Origin: JADJPF01 sp964492845
GTDB lineage: Bacteria; Acidobacteriota; Blastocatellia; Chloracidobacteriales; JADJPF01
Assembly: GCA_964492845.1 (NCBI GenBank)
Contig: CAZBMZ010000029.1
Span: 15,388 to 79,387 of the forward strand
Direction of reading: 5' to 3'
Length of the DNA stretch: 64,000 bases
A program made the translations under genes and the position numbers. Positions 53,017-61,929 of the stretch are shown one piece after another. Every line of letters begins with the position of its first letter. Position 1 is the stretch's first letter. The notes below the pieces were generated by a model. It was not told the DNA's origin. It was given only the letters and a program-made list of their open reading frames with translations, and searched no databases.

Positions 53017-55101
53017 ATGCAAAACTTTATATTCTTAAAGATTACAAAAAAAGTCTCTGTTTTTGCTTTGTTACTATTACTCTTAACTTACTTATCTATA
53101 AGAACTTCCGCACACTTTCAAGAAGAAGAAACGGCTGTACGTATTAGCACAGAATTAGTGCAATTTGATGTGGTAGTACAGGATAAAAAAGGAAATATTG
53201 TTAAAAATCTTAAACCAGAAGATTTTGAAATATATGAAGATAAAGAACTTCAAGAAATTACTAACTTCTCTTTTGTAGATTTACAATCTAAACTCTCTCA
53301 AAGTGACCCAAAAAAGCTTACAACCTCTGTAACATCTACAAGTTCAACTCTTGAACTACCAAATAAAGACCTCCAAGTTATTAAAAAAAATCAAGTAGGA
53401 CGTACAATTGCAATTGTTATAGATGAAATAGCTATACCTACAGACACCATAGAGAATATACGTAATACATTAAAAAAGTTTGTAGATACTCAAATGTTAT
53501 CTACAGATTTAGTTGCAATTATTAGAACTGGAGCAAGTGCTAGGGGATTACAACAATTTACTAGTAACAAACAATTGCTTTACCAAGCAATAAAAGAAAT
53601 AAAGGGAAATATAACTAACTTAAATCGTAGTGACCTTGAATCTGTCCCATCTTTACAGATCGTAGGTGCCGGGTCACAATCTGCTAATCCATTAGTCTCT
53701 TTTCAAACTTCTGTTTCAGAAATTAAGTTTGTTATAGAAGCCTTAAGACAACTACCTGGTAGAAAGTCAGTAGTCTTATTTTCTGCTGAATTTCCTGGAA
53801 GCAGATTATCTAATCTATCAGAAGCAAGGCAAGAACTTAATAATTTAATAGAAGTTGCTAATAGATCTTCTGTAGTCTTTTACACTAATGATGTTAGGGG
53901 GAATAAGTTTTTAGGTGTAACAGCGGAAGACAATTTAGATCTTCTTGCTACTACACGTACAACCCAAAATGAAAGAGCAGCACAAACTTTAATAGAAGCA
54001 AAACCAGAACTAATAAAACGTTCCCAACAAGGACTTAGAGTTTTAGCAAGTGCAACAAACGGTATTTTTACTTCAGAACCTGAAACCGGTATTAAAACGG
54101 CTTTAAATGACCAACAAGGTTATTATTTAATTGGTTATAGCCCTAAAAAAGAGACTTTTAGCAACAAGGATGGCTATCATAAACTTTCTGTTAAAGTAAA
54201 GAAATCTGGCTTAACTGTAAGAACCCGTAATGGTTTTTATGCTATTGATGACAAAGAGTTTAAGAAAATTACTCCAGAAGAAGAACTGCTTAAAGCAGCT
54301 ATTTCTCCATTTAATACAAGCAGAATAAATGTTCAGCTAACACCAGTTTTTACTCATAGCAAAACAGAAGGCAATATTTTACGCTCAATAATCCATTTTG
54401 ATTGTCTAAATCTGTCTTTTGTTGATCAGCAACAAACAAAAAAACTCTCTCTTGAAACATTAATTTATATTTTTAGTCAAAATGGTGACTTAGTTAATCA
54501 AATTACACATAAAAATAACATAACTATTCCTACTGAAAAACACCAGTCTTTACTTGATAATGGCTTTGCTTTTTCTCTTAACACAATAGTAAAAAACCCT
54601 GGTACTTATCAGCTAAGAGTAGTCGTCCGTGATGCAGTTAACAATAATTTAGGGACTGCCGGGCAGTTAGTATTTATTCCTGATATAAATTCAAAAAACA
54701 TGTCTTTATCAGGAATCACGCTAGCAGATGAACTTAATCTCAAACCTGATACTAGTACCCAACAACCAGAATTGTTAGCTTTAGCAAAACGTAAGTTTAA
54801 GTCAGGTACAACTTTACAATATAACTGCCATATTTATAATCCAACTCTTGATTCAAAAACTAAAACTCCAAACCTCAAAATACAAGCAACTATTTATAAA
54901 GATAGTAAAAAAGTTCTCTCAAATGATTTTTCTTTAGAAACAAAAGCCCAAGAAAATTTTCAAGACCTCCCAATTGAAGGCAAAATTTTACTAAAGAAAG
55001 ATTTGTCTCCAGGAAAATATATTTTTCAATTTCTTGTTACTGATTTGGCAAATAAAAAGCATTCTCAAACCCAAGAAATAGATTTTGAAATATCAGAATA
55101 A
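53017..55101 (+). CDS. VWFA-related Acidobacterial-type secreted protein, degenerate MIDAS
   Basis: The protein has 694 residues with a signal peptide (about 10-32). The N-terminal beta-domain with VVVQDKKGNIVKNLKPEDFEIYEDKE is the start of the VWFA-related Acidobacterial domain. The vWA-like fold follows (IAIVIDEIAIP, LRQLPGRKSVVLFSAEFPG, and the late GYYLIGYSPKK block). The MIDAS position reads DEIAI instead of DxSxS, so metal-dependent ligand binding is doubtful. The C-terminal 250 residues are beta-rich. The family is abundant in Acidobacteriota and of unknown function. Confidence 0.85.
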   Translation: MQNFIFLKITKKVSVFALLLLLLTYLSIRTSAHFQEEETAVRISTELVQFDVVVQDKKGNIVKNLKPEDFEIYEDKELQEITNFSFVDLQSKLSQSDPKKLTTSVTSTSSTLELPNKDLQVIKKNQVGRTIAIVIDEIAIPTDTIENIRNTLKKFVDTQMLSTDLVAIIRTGASARGLQQFTSNKQLLYQAIKEIKGNITNLNRSDLESVPSLQIVGAGSQSANPLVSFQTSVSEIKFVIEALRQLPGRKSVVLFSAEFPGSRLSNLSEARQELNNLIEVANRSSVVFYTNDVRGNKFLGVTAEDNLDLLATTRTTQNERAAQTLIEAKPELIKRSQQGLRVLASATNGIFTSEPETGIKTALNDQQGYYLIGYSPKKETFSNKDGYHKLSVKVKKSGLTVRTRNGFYAIDDKEFKKITPEEELLKAAISPFNTSRINVQLTPVFTHSKTEGNILRSIIHFDCLNLSFVDQQQTKKLSLETLIYIFSQNGDLVNQITHKNNITIPTEKHQSLLDNGFAFSLNTIVKNPGTYQLRVVVRDAVNNNLGTAGQLVFIPDINSKNMSLSGITLADELNLKPDTSTQQPELLALAKRKFKSGTTLQYNCHIYNPTLDSKTKTPNLKIQATIYKDSKKVLSNDFSLETKAQENFQDLPIEGKILLKKDLSPGKYIFQFLVTDLANKKHSQTQEIDFEISE

Positions 55102-55149
55102 CTAATTATTTAAGTCTATAAAATAGTTGAAAATAAAGGTTGAAAAACT

Positions 55150-56088
55150 ATGTCTACTAAAATTTATAAAATAATAAAATATGTATTTTTCCTGTTTCCT
55201 ATAATGATTATATTGTTATCCTGTCAGACTTTTGCACAACAAGCTGAATTTGATAATGAGCTTGGAGAAGATAACAATCCTATTAAAATAGACTCTGTTT
55301 TAGTTAACATCCCTATAACTGTTTTAGATAAAGAAAATAACTTTGTTCATGGTTTAACCATTGAAGATTTTATAGTTTATTCTGATCAAAAAAGACAAAC
55401 TATATCTATTTTTGAAACACATAAAGATCCACTTGAAGTAGTTATTATGCTTGATGTTAGTGATAGTATAAAACAGCATTTTAATGATATAAAAAAGAGC
55501 GCAACAAATTTTATAAAAATGTTACGACCTAGTGATAGAGCTATGATAGTAACTTTTGATTCTAAACTATATGTCTTAAATCACTTTTCTAATGATCATA
55601 ATCTTCTAAGTTTGTCTATAAATGGTATATCATCTAGTCTTAGCAGTTCTGGAACTTGTATATATGATTCTTTAGGCGAAGTTATTGAGGATTATTTTAA
55701 GAAGTCTAGGAAAAGCAGAAAAGCCATTATTTTGCTAACAGATGGAGTAGATAATAATAGCCGCCGCTCATTTTCTAATTTGCGTGATAGTTTAGCCAAT
55801 TCTAGTGTGGTTATTTATAACATCTTGTATAACACTCCAGCTAGTAACAAAAAATCAAAAAGTATTATGCAGCAATTAGTTAGTTTTACTGGAGGTAGAA
55901 ACTACAAAGCAGAAGAAAGCAATACTAGAAAGATCTTTGGCATTATTACTAAAGAACTACAAAACCAATATCAACTTGGCTTTTACCCTGATAGTGTAGG
56001 TGAAAATGATTTGCATGACATAAAAGTAGAAGTCGCACGACCAAAAGTAAAAATTAAAACACGCCAAAGTTATTATCTTAAAAGATAG
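55150..56088 (+). CDS. VWFA-related Acidobacterial-type protein with intact MIDAS
   Basis: The protein has 312 residues. The hydrophobic leader ends in LLSC (Cys25), so it is possibly a lipoprotein, otherwise a signal peptide cleaved near TFAQ. The family start VPITVLDKENNFVHGLTIEDF-like block is followed by a vWA domain with MIDAS DVSDS (102-106), the later T (SGTCIYDS) and D (LLTDGVDNN) residues, then the terminal LGFYPDSVGENDLHDIKVEV block. It appears metal-binding, unlike its partner 48 nt upstream, and the two are probably co-transcribed. Confidence 0.87.
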   Translation: MSTKIYKIIKYVFFLFPIMIILLSCQTFAQQAEFDNELGEDNNPIKIDSVLVNIPITVLDKENNFVHGLTIEDFIVYSDQKRQTISIFETHKDPLEVVIMLDVSDSIKQHFNDIKKSATNFIKMLRPSDRAMIVTFDSKLYVLNHFSNDHNLLSLSINGISSSLSSSGTCIYDSLGEVIEDYFKKSRKSRKAIILLTDGVDNNSRRSFSNLRDSLANSSVVIYNILYNTPASNKKSKSIMQQLVSFTGGRNYKAEESNTRKIFGIITKELQNQYQLGFYPDSVGENDLHDIKVEVARPKVKIKTRQSYYLKR

Positions 56089-56132
56089 AATTTGAAACTT
56101 ATTGCCCCAAAACTAAAACCAATATGTTAGAA

Positions 56133-56170
56133 AGCTAGTTATTAGTAATTTATCTTACTAAAAACTAGCT
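56133..56170. terminator. Long hairpin between convergent genes
   Basis: AGCTAGTTATTAGTAA and its near complement TTACTAAAAACTAGCT enclose TTTATC: a 16-bp stem with one mismatch, between the VWFA gene and the EamA gene. No long T-run follows, so termination strength is uncertain. Confidence 0.55.
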
Positions 56171-56187
56171 CCTCACAAATCTAAAAA

Positions 56188-57168
56188 TTATTCCACCAAA
56201 CAAACTGCTTCATTATCTACAATTTTGTTAACAGCCTTTTCTTCTTTTGTAGAAAAATCTTTCTTAGTGCTTCGGCGATTAGTTGTAATTAATATTACAG
56301 CAGAAATTAGCAATAATCCTGCCAGTAAAGTGCGTTGTGTAACAGGTTCATTTTTTAGAAACCAACCTAATAAAACTGCAATACCAGGATTTACATAAGC
56401 ATACGTCGCTACACGGCTAGGAGGTGCAACACGTGCTAGCCAGCTATAAGCAGTAAAAGCAATTAATGAACCAAATATTGTTAAATAAAGCCAGGCAAGC
56501 ATTGAGTTTTGAGACACTGCTGCAAGATTAAGCTTTGACCATTCTCCAAAACTTGTCCCAAGAATTGTTAGCAGAAAACCGCCCGCTAGCATTTGCATAC
56601 CTGTTGAAAGTAAAGCGGATGATGGGAGTGCTGCACGAGATAAATAAATTGAGCCTGCTGCCCAAAAGAAAGACGCGCCTAAAATCATTAAACAACCTAA
56701 CAAACTAGTATTAGCTAAACCGCTAATTGCATTTGGCCCAATTAATACAATTGTTCCAATAACACCCAAACATAAACCTGCAACAATATTTCGGTTAGGT
56801 CGATTGTTATCTAAATACCATTCTAGTAGTACAACCCAAATAGGTTCAGTTGTAATTAGTAGTGCTACTACACCAGAAGCAACATGTTGTTCTACCCAAA
56901 CAACTGTACCATTACCGACTAAAAATAACATAGCCCCAATAAGCAAAGCCCGTCCCCAATGGGCTAAAGTAGGCTTTTCAGAACCTCTAAACCTTGCCCA
57001 GAAATAAAGTAAACCTCCAGCTAAAAGAAATCTTGCTCCAGCCATTAAAAACGATGGAAGGGTTTCTAGCGCATAAACAATAGCTATATAAGTTGAACCC
57101 CAAATTATATAAACAGCCGCAAATGCTAACACCAGCAATAACAAAGAAGGTTTTTCGTTTAGGCTCAT
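56188..57168 (-). CDS. EamA/DMT-family exporter
   Basis: The protein has 326 residues with ten membrane helices in two repeated EamA halves (IIWGSTYIAIVYALETLP opening, YLTIFGSLIAFTAYSWLARVAP in the second half). It belongs to the YedA-like drug/metabolite transporters that export amino acids or other metabolites. It ends with a charged cytoplasmic tail. It is downstream of the DUF2917 gene by 47 nt and is divergent, with that gene, from the MocR regulator, which is its likely regulator. Confidence 0.9.
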   Translation of the reverse strand: MSLNEKPSLLLLVLAFAAVYIIWGSTYIAIVYALETLPSFLMAGARFLLAGGLLYFWARFRGSEKPTLAHWGRALLIGAMLFLVGNGTVVWVEQHVASGVVALLITTEPIWVVLLEWYLDNNRPNRNIVAGLCLGVIGTIVLIGPNAISGLANTSLLGCLMILGASFFWAAGSIYLSRAALPSSALLSTGMQMLAGGFLLTILGTSFGEWSKLNLAAVSQNSMLAWLYLTIFGSLIAFTAYSWLARVAPPSRVATYAYVNPGIAVLLGWFLKNEPVTQRTLLAGLLLISAVILITTNRRSTKKDFSTKEEKAVNKIVDNEAVCLVE

Positions 57169-57215
57169 AAATTAATTTTCCTAATTAAAATAAATGTAGT
57201 TTATTTAAGTAATGT

Positions 57216-57488
57216 TTAGTTACTCAACACTGACACACAAGCACAATCAGAAAGTGACTGTATTACCACTAACCCAGAGGTTAAAGTCTTAAAGCTTTGG
57301 CCTGGTTCAATCAAATGATCTTCAATATCACCTGCTTGAGTAATCCAAAGCGTACCTTGTTGACAATCAATAGATAAAAGATGAAAGTTATTTGGACTCT
57401 TCCATAACTCACCTTTTTTTAATCCAAACTGATCTGTTTCAAAATGTTTTTTTTCATTCTGTACACTATTATCAACTAGACTTATCAT
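57216..57488 (-). CDS. DUF2917 domain protein
   Basis: The protein has 90 residues from the ATG at 57488, preceded by GGAGG; a TTG five codons earlier overlaps that site. The domain has KKGELWKSPN at the start and GTLWITQAGDIEDHLIEPGQSF, the DUF2917 pattern of a small cupin-like strand protein. The function is unknown, though such genes often accompany MocR regulators and EamA exporters. It is probably co-transcribed with the exporter. Confidence 0.75.
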   Translation of the reverse strand: MISLVDNSVQNEKKHFETDQFGLKKGELWKSPNNFHLLSIDCQQGTLWITQAGDIEDHLIEPGQSFKTLTSGLVVIQSLSDCACVSVLSN

Positions 57489-57548
57489 AATTTTTACCTC
57501 CAATTACTTTTCTTGATGGAAAGATTAAAATAAAATTGATTAACAAAA

Positions 57549-57622
57549 CAGATTCAGATTTTATATTTTTGACCAGATCAGATTTTTTGATTAATATGGA
57601 AAATAACGAAACATCAGATCTT
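57549..57622. promoter_or_regulatory. Repeated CAGAT boxes, candidate MocR operator
   Basis: TCAGATTTT occurs at 57554-57562 and 57578-57586, each with a second CAGA(T) directly upstream, and TCAGATCTT at 57614-57622. Direct repeats between a MocR gene and its divergent target are the usual MocR operator form. No binding data. Confidence 0.45.
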
Positions 57623-57668
57623 GCATTAACGTATTTGGGCAGCCAAATTTACTAGGGATAATACTTAT

Positions 57669-59114
57669 ATGGAACAAATAGCCCGCTTAGGAAATGATTT
57701 ACTTTATCAACAAGTAGCAGTGCGTATTGAGCAAATGATAGAAAAAGGTGTACTGCGTGCTGGAGAAAAAATTCCTTCTGTACGTGCTATGTCACGTCAA
57801 CAAAATGTTAGTATGTCAACAGCCTTTCAAGCTTATTTTTTATTGGAAAGCAAAGGACTAATTGAATCTAGGCCCCGTAGCGGTTTTTTTGTTAGACTAG
57901 CAAATAAAGATCTTCCACCCCAACCTAGCCGCACAAATCCCCCATTGATAGCAAAAAATGTTGATATTGATGAACTAGTAACAGAAGTTTTTGAAGCAGC
58001 ACGCCATCCCGATATCGTCCCTTTAGGTGCGGCTTGTCCTAGTTCTACAATTTTGCCAGTTAACAAATTAAATCGATTAGTCGTTGCTATGACTAGAAAA
58101 TATGGAGATCGTGCTGTGGAATATGAATTTCCTCCCGGTAATGAACTACTACGTAGACGAATTGCTCAACGCTCTTTTACCTGGGGAGGTAATTTAAGTG
58201 CTGATGATATTGTGATTACTTCTGGCTGTATGGACGCTCTAAATTTATGTTTGCGAGCCGTAGCAAAGCCTGGAGACACCATTGCTTTAGAGTCTCCTAC
58301 TTATTATGGCGTTTTACAAACTATTGAAAGTTTAGGCATGAGAGCCTTAGAAATTGCTACAACACCTAATGAAGGGTTATGTTTAGAAGCTTTAGAAAAA
58401 GCCTTAAACAATAATGACATCAAAGCTTGTTTAGTAGTAACAAATTTTAATAATCCCTTGGGCAGTTGTATGCCAACAGAGAATAAAAAACAGCTAGTAG
58501 AAATGCTATGTAAAAGAAATATCCCGCTAATTGAAGACGATCTTTATGGAGAACTGCATTTTGGTTGTAATAGGCCACAAGCGGCTAAAGCATTTGATAA
58601 AAAAGGTTTAGTGCTACTTTGTTCATCTTTTTCTAAATCATTAGCCCCTGGTTATAGAGTAGGTTGGACTGCACCAGGAAAATTTAAAGCAAAAGTGGAA
58701 AGATTAAAGTCTATGACAACAATTGCTACATCTTCTTTGCCTCAAATGGTAATTGCAGAATTTTTAAGAGANNNNNNNNNNGGCAGTTATGAACGCCATT
58801 TAAGCCAATTAAGAAAAGCTTTTTGTGAACAAATCCAATCAACACTAAAAGCAATTTGTAAGTATTTTCCCATAGGAACTAAAGTAAGTCGTCCAACAGG
58901 AGGTTTTGTTCTTTGGGTAGAACTGCCTAAACAAGTAGATTCTTTAGAACTACATCAACGTGCTTTAGAAAAAAAAATTAGCATTGCCCCTGGCCCAATT
59001 TTTTCTACTACACGAAAATATAATAATTTTATTCGTATAAGTTGCGGAAATCCTTGGTCAAAAGAAATTGAAATGGCAATGATTGAATTAGGCAATTTAG
59101 CTAAAACATTTTAG
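57669..59114 (+). CDS. MocR-type (GntR-aminotransferase) transcriptional regulator, interrupted by an assembly gap
   Basis: The protein has 481 residues as written. An N-terminal GntR winged helix (about 10-75, IPSVRAMSRQQNVSMSTAFQAYF) is followed by an aminotransferase-fold domain that binds PLP, with the Schiff-base lysine Lys323 in SSFSKSLAPGYRVGW. Ten N at 58772-58781 fall inside, between FLR and GSYERHL. In this family those blocks are normally separated by one residue, so the real gap is likely a single base. The regulator is divergent from the DUF2917-EamA genes and probably controls them in response to an amino-acid-like ligand. Confidence 0.92.
   Translation: MEQIARLGNDLLYQQVAVRIEQMIEKGVLRAGEKIPSVRAMSRQQNVSMSTAFQAYFLLESKGLIESRPRSGFFVRLANKDLPPQPSRTNPPLIAKNVDIDELVTEVFEAARHPDIVPLGAACPSSTILPVNKLNRLVVAMTRKYGDRAVEYEFPPGNELLRRRIAQRSFTWGGNLSADDIVITSGCMDALNLCLRAVAKPGDTIALESPTYYGVLQTIESLGMRALEIATTPNEGLCLEALEKALNNNDIKACLVVTNFNNPLGSCMPTENKKQLVEMLCKRNIPLIEDDLYGELHFGCNRPQAAKAFDKKGLVLLCSSFSKSLAPGYRVGWTAPGKFKAKVERLKSMTTIATSSLPQMVIAEFLRXXXXGSYERHLSQLRKAFCEQIQSTLKAICKYFPIGTKVSRPTGGFVLWVELPKQVDSLELHQRALEKKISIAPGPIFSTTRKYNNFIRISCGNPWSKEIEMAMIELGNLAKTF
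58772..58781. other. Assembly gap (10 N)
   Basis: Ten consecutive N within the MocR gene. The frame is the same if the true length is 1 nt (10 minus 9), which would give GA[N] GGC and the family-typical FLR-[D/E]-GSYERHL. Confidence 0.99.
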
Positions 59115-59225
59115 CGATAAATATTAAACAAGGGTTGCAGCTAATAACCAGGTAAAGTTAGAATACTACTTCCCATTCCATAAATTTATCTCTCAACCAA
59201 AGCAGTTTAGTTTGGAGGTGTTTTA

Positions 59226-60041
59226 ATGTCTTATAAAAAAATTGCTCTAATATTAGTTTTTTCGTTAATTACTGTAATTGGTTTTACTGGTAATGCTTCT
59301 GCATTAACAATAAATAAAGATGTTGTAAAAGCTAGTAATTCTAAAACAGCTAAAATCTCACAAGTATTTGATAAAGCTATAGTAACCGCAGCTAAAGCAA
59401 ATGATTTAGACCAAGTAAAAAGCCTACTTGAAAAAGGCGTGCATCCTGACTCTAAAGATGAACAAGGTTGGACGGCTTTGATGTATTTAGCTCTTCAAGG
59501 AGAAACAGAAACTATTGATTTGCTTTTAAGACAAGGTGCAACCGTTAACATCAAAAACTTAAAAGGCTGGACTGCCCTTATGTTTGCTGCCGGTTGGGGA
59601 AAATTAGAAACTACAGAATTTTTACTAAATGCTGGGGCTGATGCTAATGCTAAAAGTCTTACAGGTTGGACTGCCCTTATGTTTGCTGCTAAACATAGCC
59701 AAACAGAAGTGATGCAAAAATTAATTGATTTTGGTGCAGACCCAACTGCTACAACTAACTGGGGTTGGTCAGCACTGATTTTGGCAGCAATGGAAGGAAA
59801 TGTAGCTTCATTAAACACTCTTTTAGCATCAGGTGTTAATGTTAATGACAATAATTCAGGTCAAACTGCTTTAATGTATGCTGTAAGAGCTAGAAAAACC
59901 GCTAATGTAAGGACTTTGCTTGGTGCAGGTGCAGATGTTACTATCAAAGATTTTCGCGGGCTTACTGCCTTAAACCAAGTAGCAGAAACAATGGATGCTG
60001 AAATGTTTCAAGTTTTAACTTCAGCAGGAGCAAAAGAATAG
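59226..60041 (+). CDS. Secreted ankyrin-repeat protein
   Basis: The protein has 271 residues with a signal peptide (about 1-26, cleavage near ASA). Six to seven ankyrin repeats of 33 residues follow (GWTALMYLALQGETETIDLL, GWTALMFAAGWGKLE, GWTALMFAAKHSQTE, GWSALILAAMEGN, GQTALMYAVRARK). Repeats are highly regular, suggesting recent expansion. It is probably a periplasmic protein-binding scaffold with no catalytic domain. GGAGG is 8 nt before the ATG, and a terminator follows. Confidence 0.9.
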   Translation: MSYKKIALILVFSLITVIGFTGNASALTINKDVVKASNSKTAKISQVFDKAIVTAAKANDLDQVKSLLEKGVHPDSKDEQGWTALMYLALQGETETIDLLLRQGATVNIKNLKGWTALMFAAGWGKLETTEFLLNAGADANAKSLTGWTALMFAAKHSQTEVMQKLIDFGADPTATTNWGWSALILAAMEGNVASLNTLLASGVNVNDNNSGQTALMYAVRARKTANVRTLLGAGADVTIKDFRGLTALNQVAETMDAEMFQVLTSAGAKE

Positions 60042-60086
60042 CTTGCAGTAATAAGTTTTGTTAGTGCATTTTTTCTATCGTACTAA

Positions 60087-60115
60087 AATAGCCCTAATTT
60101 CAGGGCTATTTTTTT
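60087..60115 (+). terminator. Rho-independent terminator after the ankyrin gene
   Basis: AATAGCCCT, AATTTC, AGGGCTATT followed by TTTTT, 45 bp after the stop. Confidence 0.9.
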
Positions 60116-60130
60116 CTAAATTATTTTTAG

Positions 60131-60184
60131 ACCATAGTTCTTTAAGCTACCATAGTTTTATAAACTACTATAGTTTTTTATACC
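60131..60184. repeat. Three tandem copies of an 18-bp unit
   Basis: The units start at 60131, 60149 and 60167 with consensus ACYATAGTTYTTTAWRCY, adjoining without spacers, and a fragmentary fourth unit may follow. It lies between the ankyrin terminator and the TPR gene, a position suiting a protein-binding array. Confidence 0.75.
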
Positions 60185-60291
60185 ACAGTAGCAAACAAAC
60201 CAGCTATTTTGATAAAATTTTCTCTTTCTACAAATAAAAATTTAGTTATACTAGCAAATTATCACTCCCTTAAAACGTTCAAGGATATGTT

Positions 60292-61710
60292 ATGTTTAGC
60301 CGCAAATTTAACATCTATTTATTTGTAATTACATTATTTATAACCTTTTTTATAACTAATACTGCATTTGCACAAGTAACACTTGTTGAGACAAACGAAC
60401 CACCATCACAAATTGAAGAACTTTTTGAACAGCAAAAAGTTTTAGCTAATAAGTTTTGGCAAGCTGGAGATTTTCTAGCAACAGAAAAAGCCTTAACACG
60501 TGCCTTAGAGTTAAAACCTGATTGGGCAGCAGGCTATAGACAACTTGCTATTACAAAAAAAGCTTTAGGAAATTTAAGTCAGACAAAACAGTTTCTGCTT
60601 AAAGCCTTGGAAATAGACCCTACAGACTCAGTTAGCCACTTTTCTCAAGCAATAATTCTTAAGGAAGAAGGAAAGCTTGATGAAGCATTAAACGCTTTTC
60701 GTGCTGCTGCTAAATTTGACACTCAAGATGCTTTTGCTCGTGCTGAAATAGGTAAATTACTAGAGCAAAAAGGCGAAATGGACAAGGCTATTCGCCTTTT
60801 TCGTAAAGCTTTAGAGCTAAACCCTACTTGCGGCGTAGTAGAAAATCTATCAGCCGCACTACGTAGCAAAGCTGAAATAGAGCGAAATTATTATTCACGT
60901 GTTAAACGTCTAGCCCCTTATTTTACTGAAGAAGACGCTGTAGGCAGTGTAAGTGTCAATGTAATTTCCAAAGATACAGGCGACGAAGCAAGCTTGGTTG
61001 TCTATCAAACGCGCGTTAAAGCTAATCCTAATGACGTTTTTGCTCATTACGCGCTAGGTACTTTACTAAAAGCACGAGGAGACTTAAAAGGCGCGTTAGC
61101 TTCTCTAAAGGAAGCATTAAAATTAGATCCTTCTAACGTAGATTTATTTAATGACATTGGCTTAACTTTACAAAAACAAGGCGACTTTACTGGCGCGTTG
61201 TTGGAATACAAGACCGCGCTAGAAATAGATCCTGAAGACTATAAAGCTAGAATTAACATTGCTAATTTATTTCGTCAGCAACAAAATTTTGAAACAGCCC
61301 AAAAAGAACTTCAAATTGTCTTAAAGCTTGATCCAACAAACGCGCTAGCCCGACAAAATTTAGCTAGAACGCTTTTAGCTAGTGGACAAGTAAATCAAGC
61401 AATTGAGGAAAGCAAACTTTTATTAAAATTTAATCCCTATGATGCTATTGCCCACACAACTTTAGCAACTTCACTTGCTCAAGCAGGCGACACACAAGCT
61501 AGCGTAGTTTCTCTTGAAAAAGCCTCAGATCTTGACCCAAATGACACAGAATTAATACTTAATTATGCAGATGCACTACAAAAAGAGGGACGTTTTGCAG
61601 ATGCAGCAGATGCACTTACTCGATATCTTGATATCGCTCCTGAAGAGGTAGATAGAGTACAGGTTAAACAAAAAATCTCTAAACTTCGGCAATGGGCTAG
61701 TGGTTGGTAA
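60292..61710 (+). CDS. Exported TPR protein
   Basis: The protein has 472 residues with a signal peptide (about 1-27, cleavage near AFAQ). About ten TPR units in two blocks (35-200 and 245-465, recurring ALELKPDWAAGYRQLA and ALKLDPSNVDLFNDIG) are separated by a charged insert at about 200-240. No enzymatic domain. The role is probably protein-protein contact in the periplasm or outer membrane. The gene is preceded by the 18-bp tandem repeats. Confidence 0.88.
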   Translation: MFSRKFNIYLFVITLFITFFITNTAFAQVTLVETNEPPSQIEELFEQQKVLANKFWQAGDFLATEKALTRALELKPDWAAGYRQLAITKKALGNLSQTKQFLLKALEIDPTDSVSHFSQAIILKEEGKLDEALNAFRAAAKFDTQDAFARAEIGKLLEQKGEMDKAIRLFRKALELNPTCGVVENLSAALRSKAEIERNYYSRVKRLAPYFTEEDAVGSVSVNVISKDTGDEASLVVYQTRVKANPNDVFAHYALGTLLKARGDLKGALASLKEALKLDPSNVDLFNDIGLTLQKQGDFTGALLEYKTALEIDPEDYKARINIANLFRQQQNFETAQKELQIVLKLDPTNALARQNLARTLLASGQVNQAIEESKLLLKFNPYDAIAHTTLATSLAQAGDTQASVVSLEKASDLDPNDTELILNYADALQKEGRFADAADALTRYLDIAPEEVDRVQVKQKISKLRQWASGW

Positions 61711-61758
61711 ACTTGACACTTACATTTTCTTGGCTCGTTCTGTGCGATTTCCTGCGAT

Positions 61759-61809
61759 CTTGGCACTGACGTGCCAAGCTAAAGTTGGTGTCGTCGCTAG
61801 CGCGACTTT
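61759..61809. repeat. GC-rich double hairpin, second REP-like element
   Basis: CTTGGCAC, TGAC, GTGCCAAG (61759-61778) is followed by AAAGT...ACTTT enclosing GTCGC, TAGC, GCGAC (61781-61809). Like the element at 11970-12017 it is a pair of hairpins, far richer in GC than its AT-rich spacer, but the sequences differ. It lies between the TPR and OpgC-like genes and might also act as a terminator for the TPR gene. Confidence 0.5.
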
Positions 61810-61929
61810 AATTTGATAAATAACCCTACCTATATTAACTAATTGACTAAAGAGTTAAAACTTAATAGATTTACTGTTTTTCTTAAACTGAAAAATCGTT
61901 TTCTATAACGGTAGATTTATAAATAAGTT

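Noticed and set aside
60149..60180. AAACTA ... TAGTTTTT similar to the BlaI dyad
   Set aside because: The spacer is 3 nt rather than 7 and the match arises from the 18-bp tandem repeats, so it is not treated as a third operator.
60131..60184. CRISPR-like array
   Set aside because: The repeats adjoin with no spacers and no cas genes are present.
61759..61778. TGGCAC in the hairpin as a sigma54 -24 box
   Set aside because: The -12 part does not fit (TGCC, not TTGC), and the sequence is better explained as a hairpin stem.
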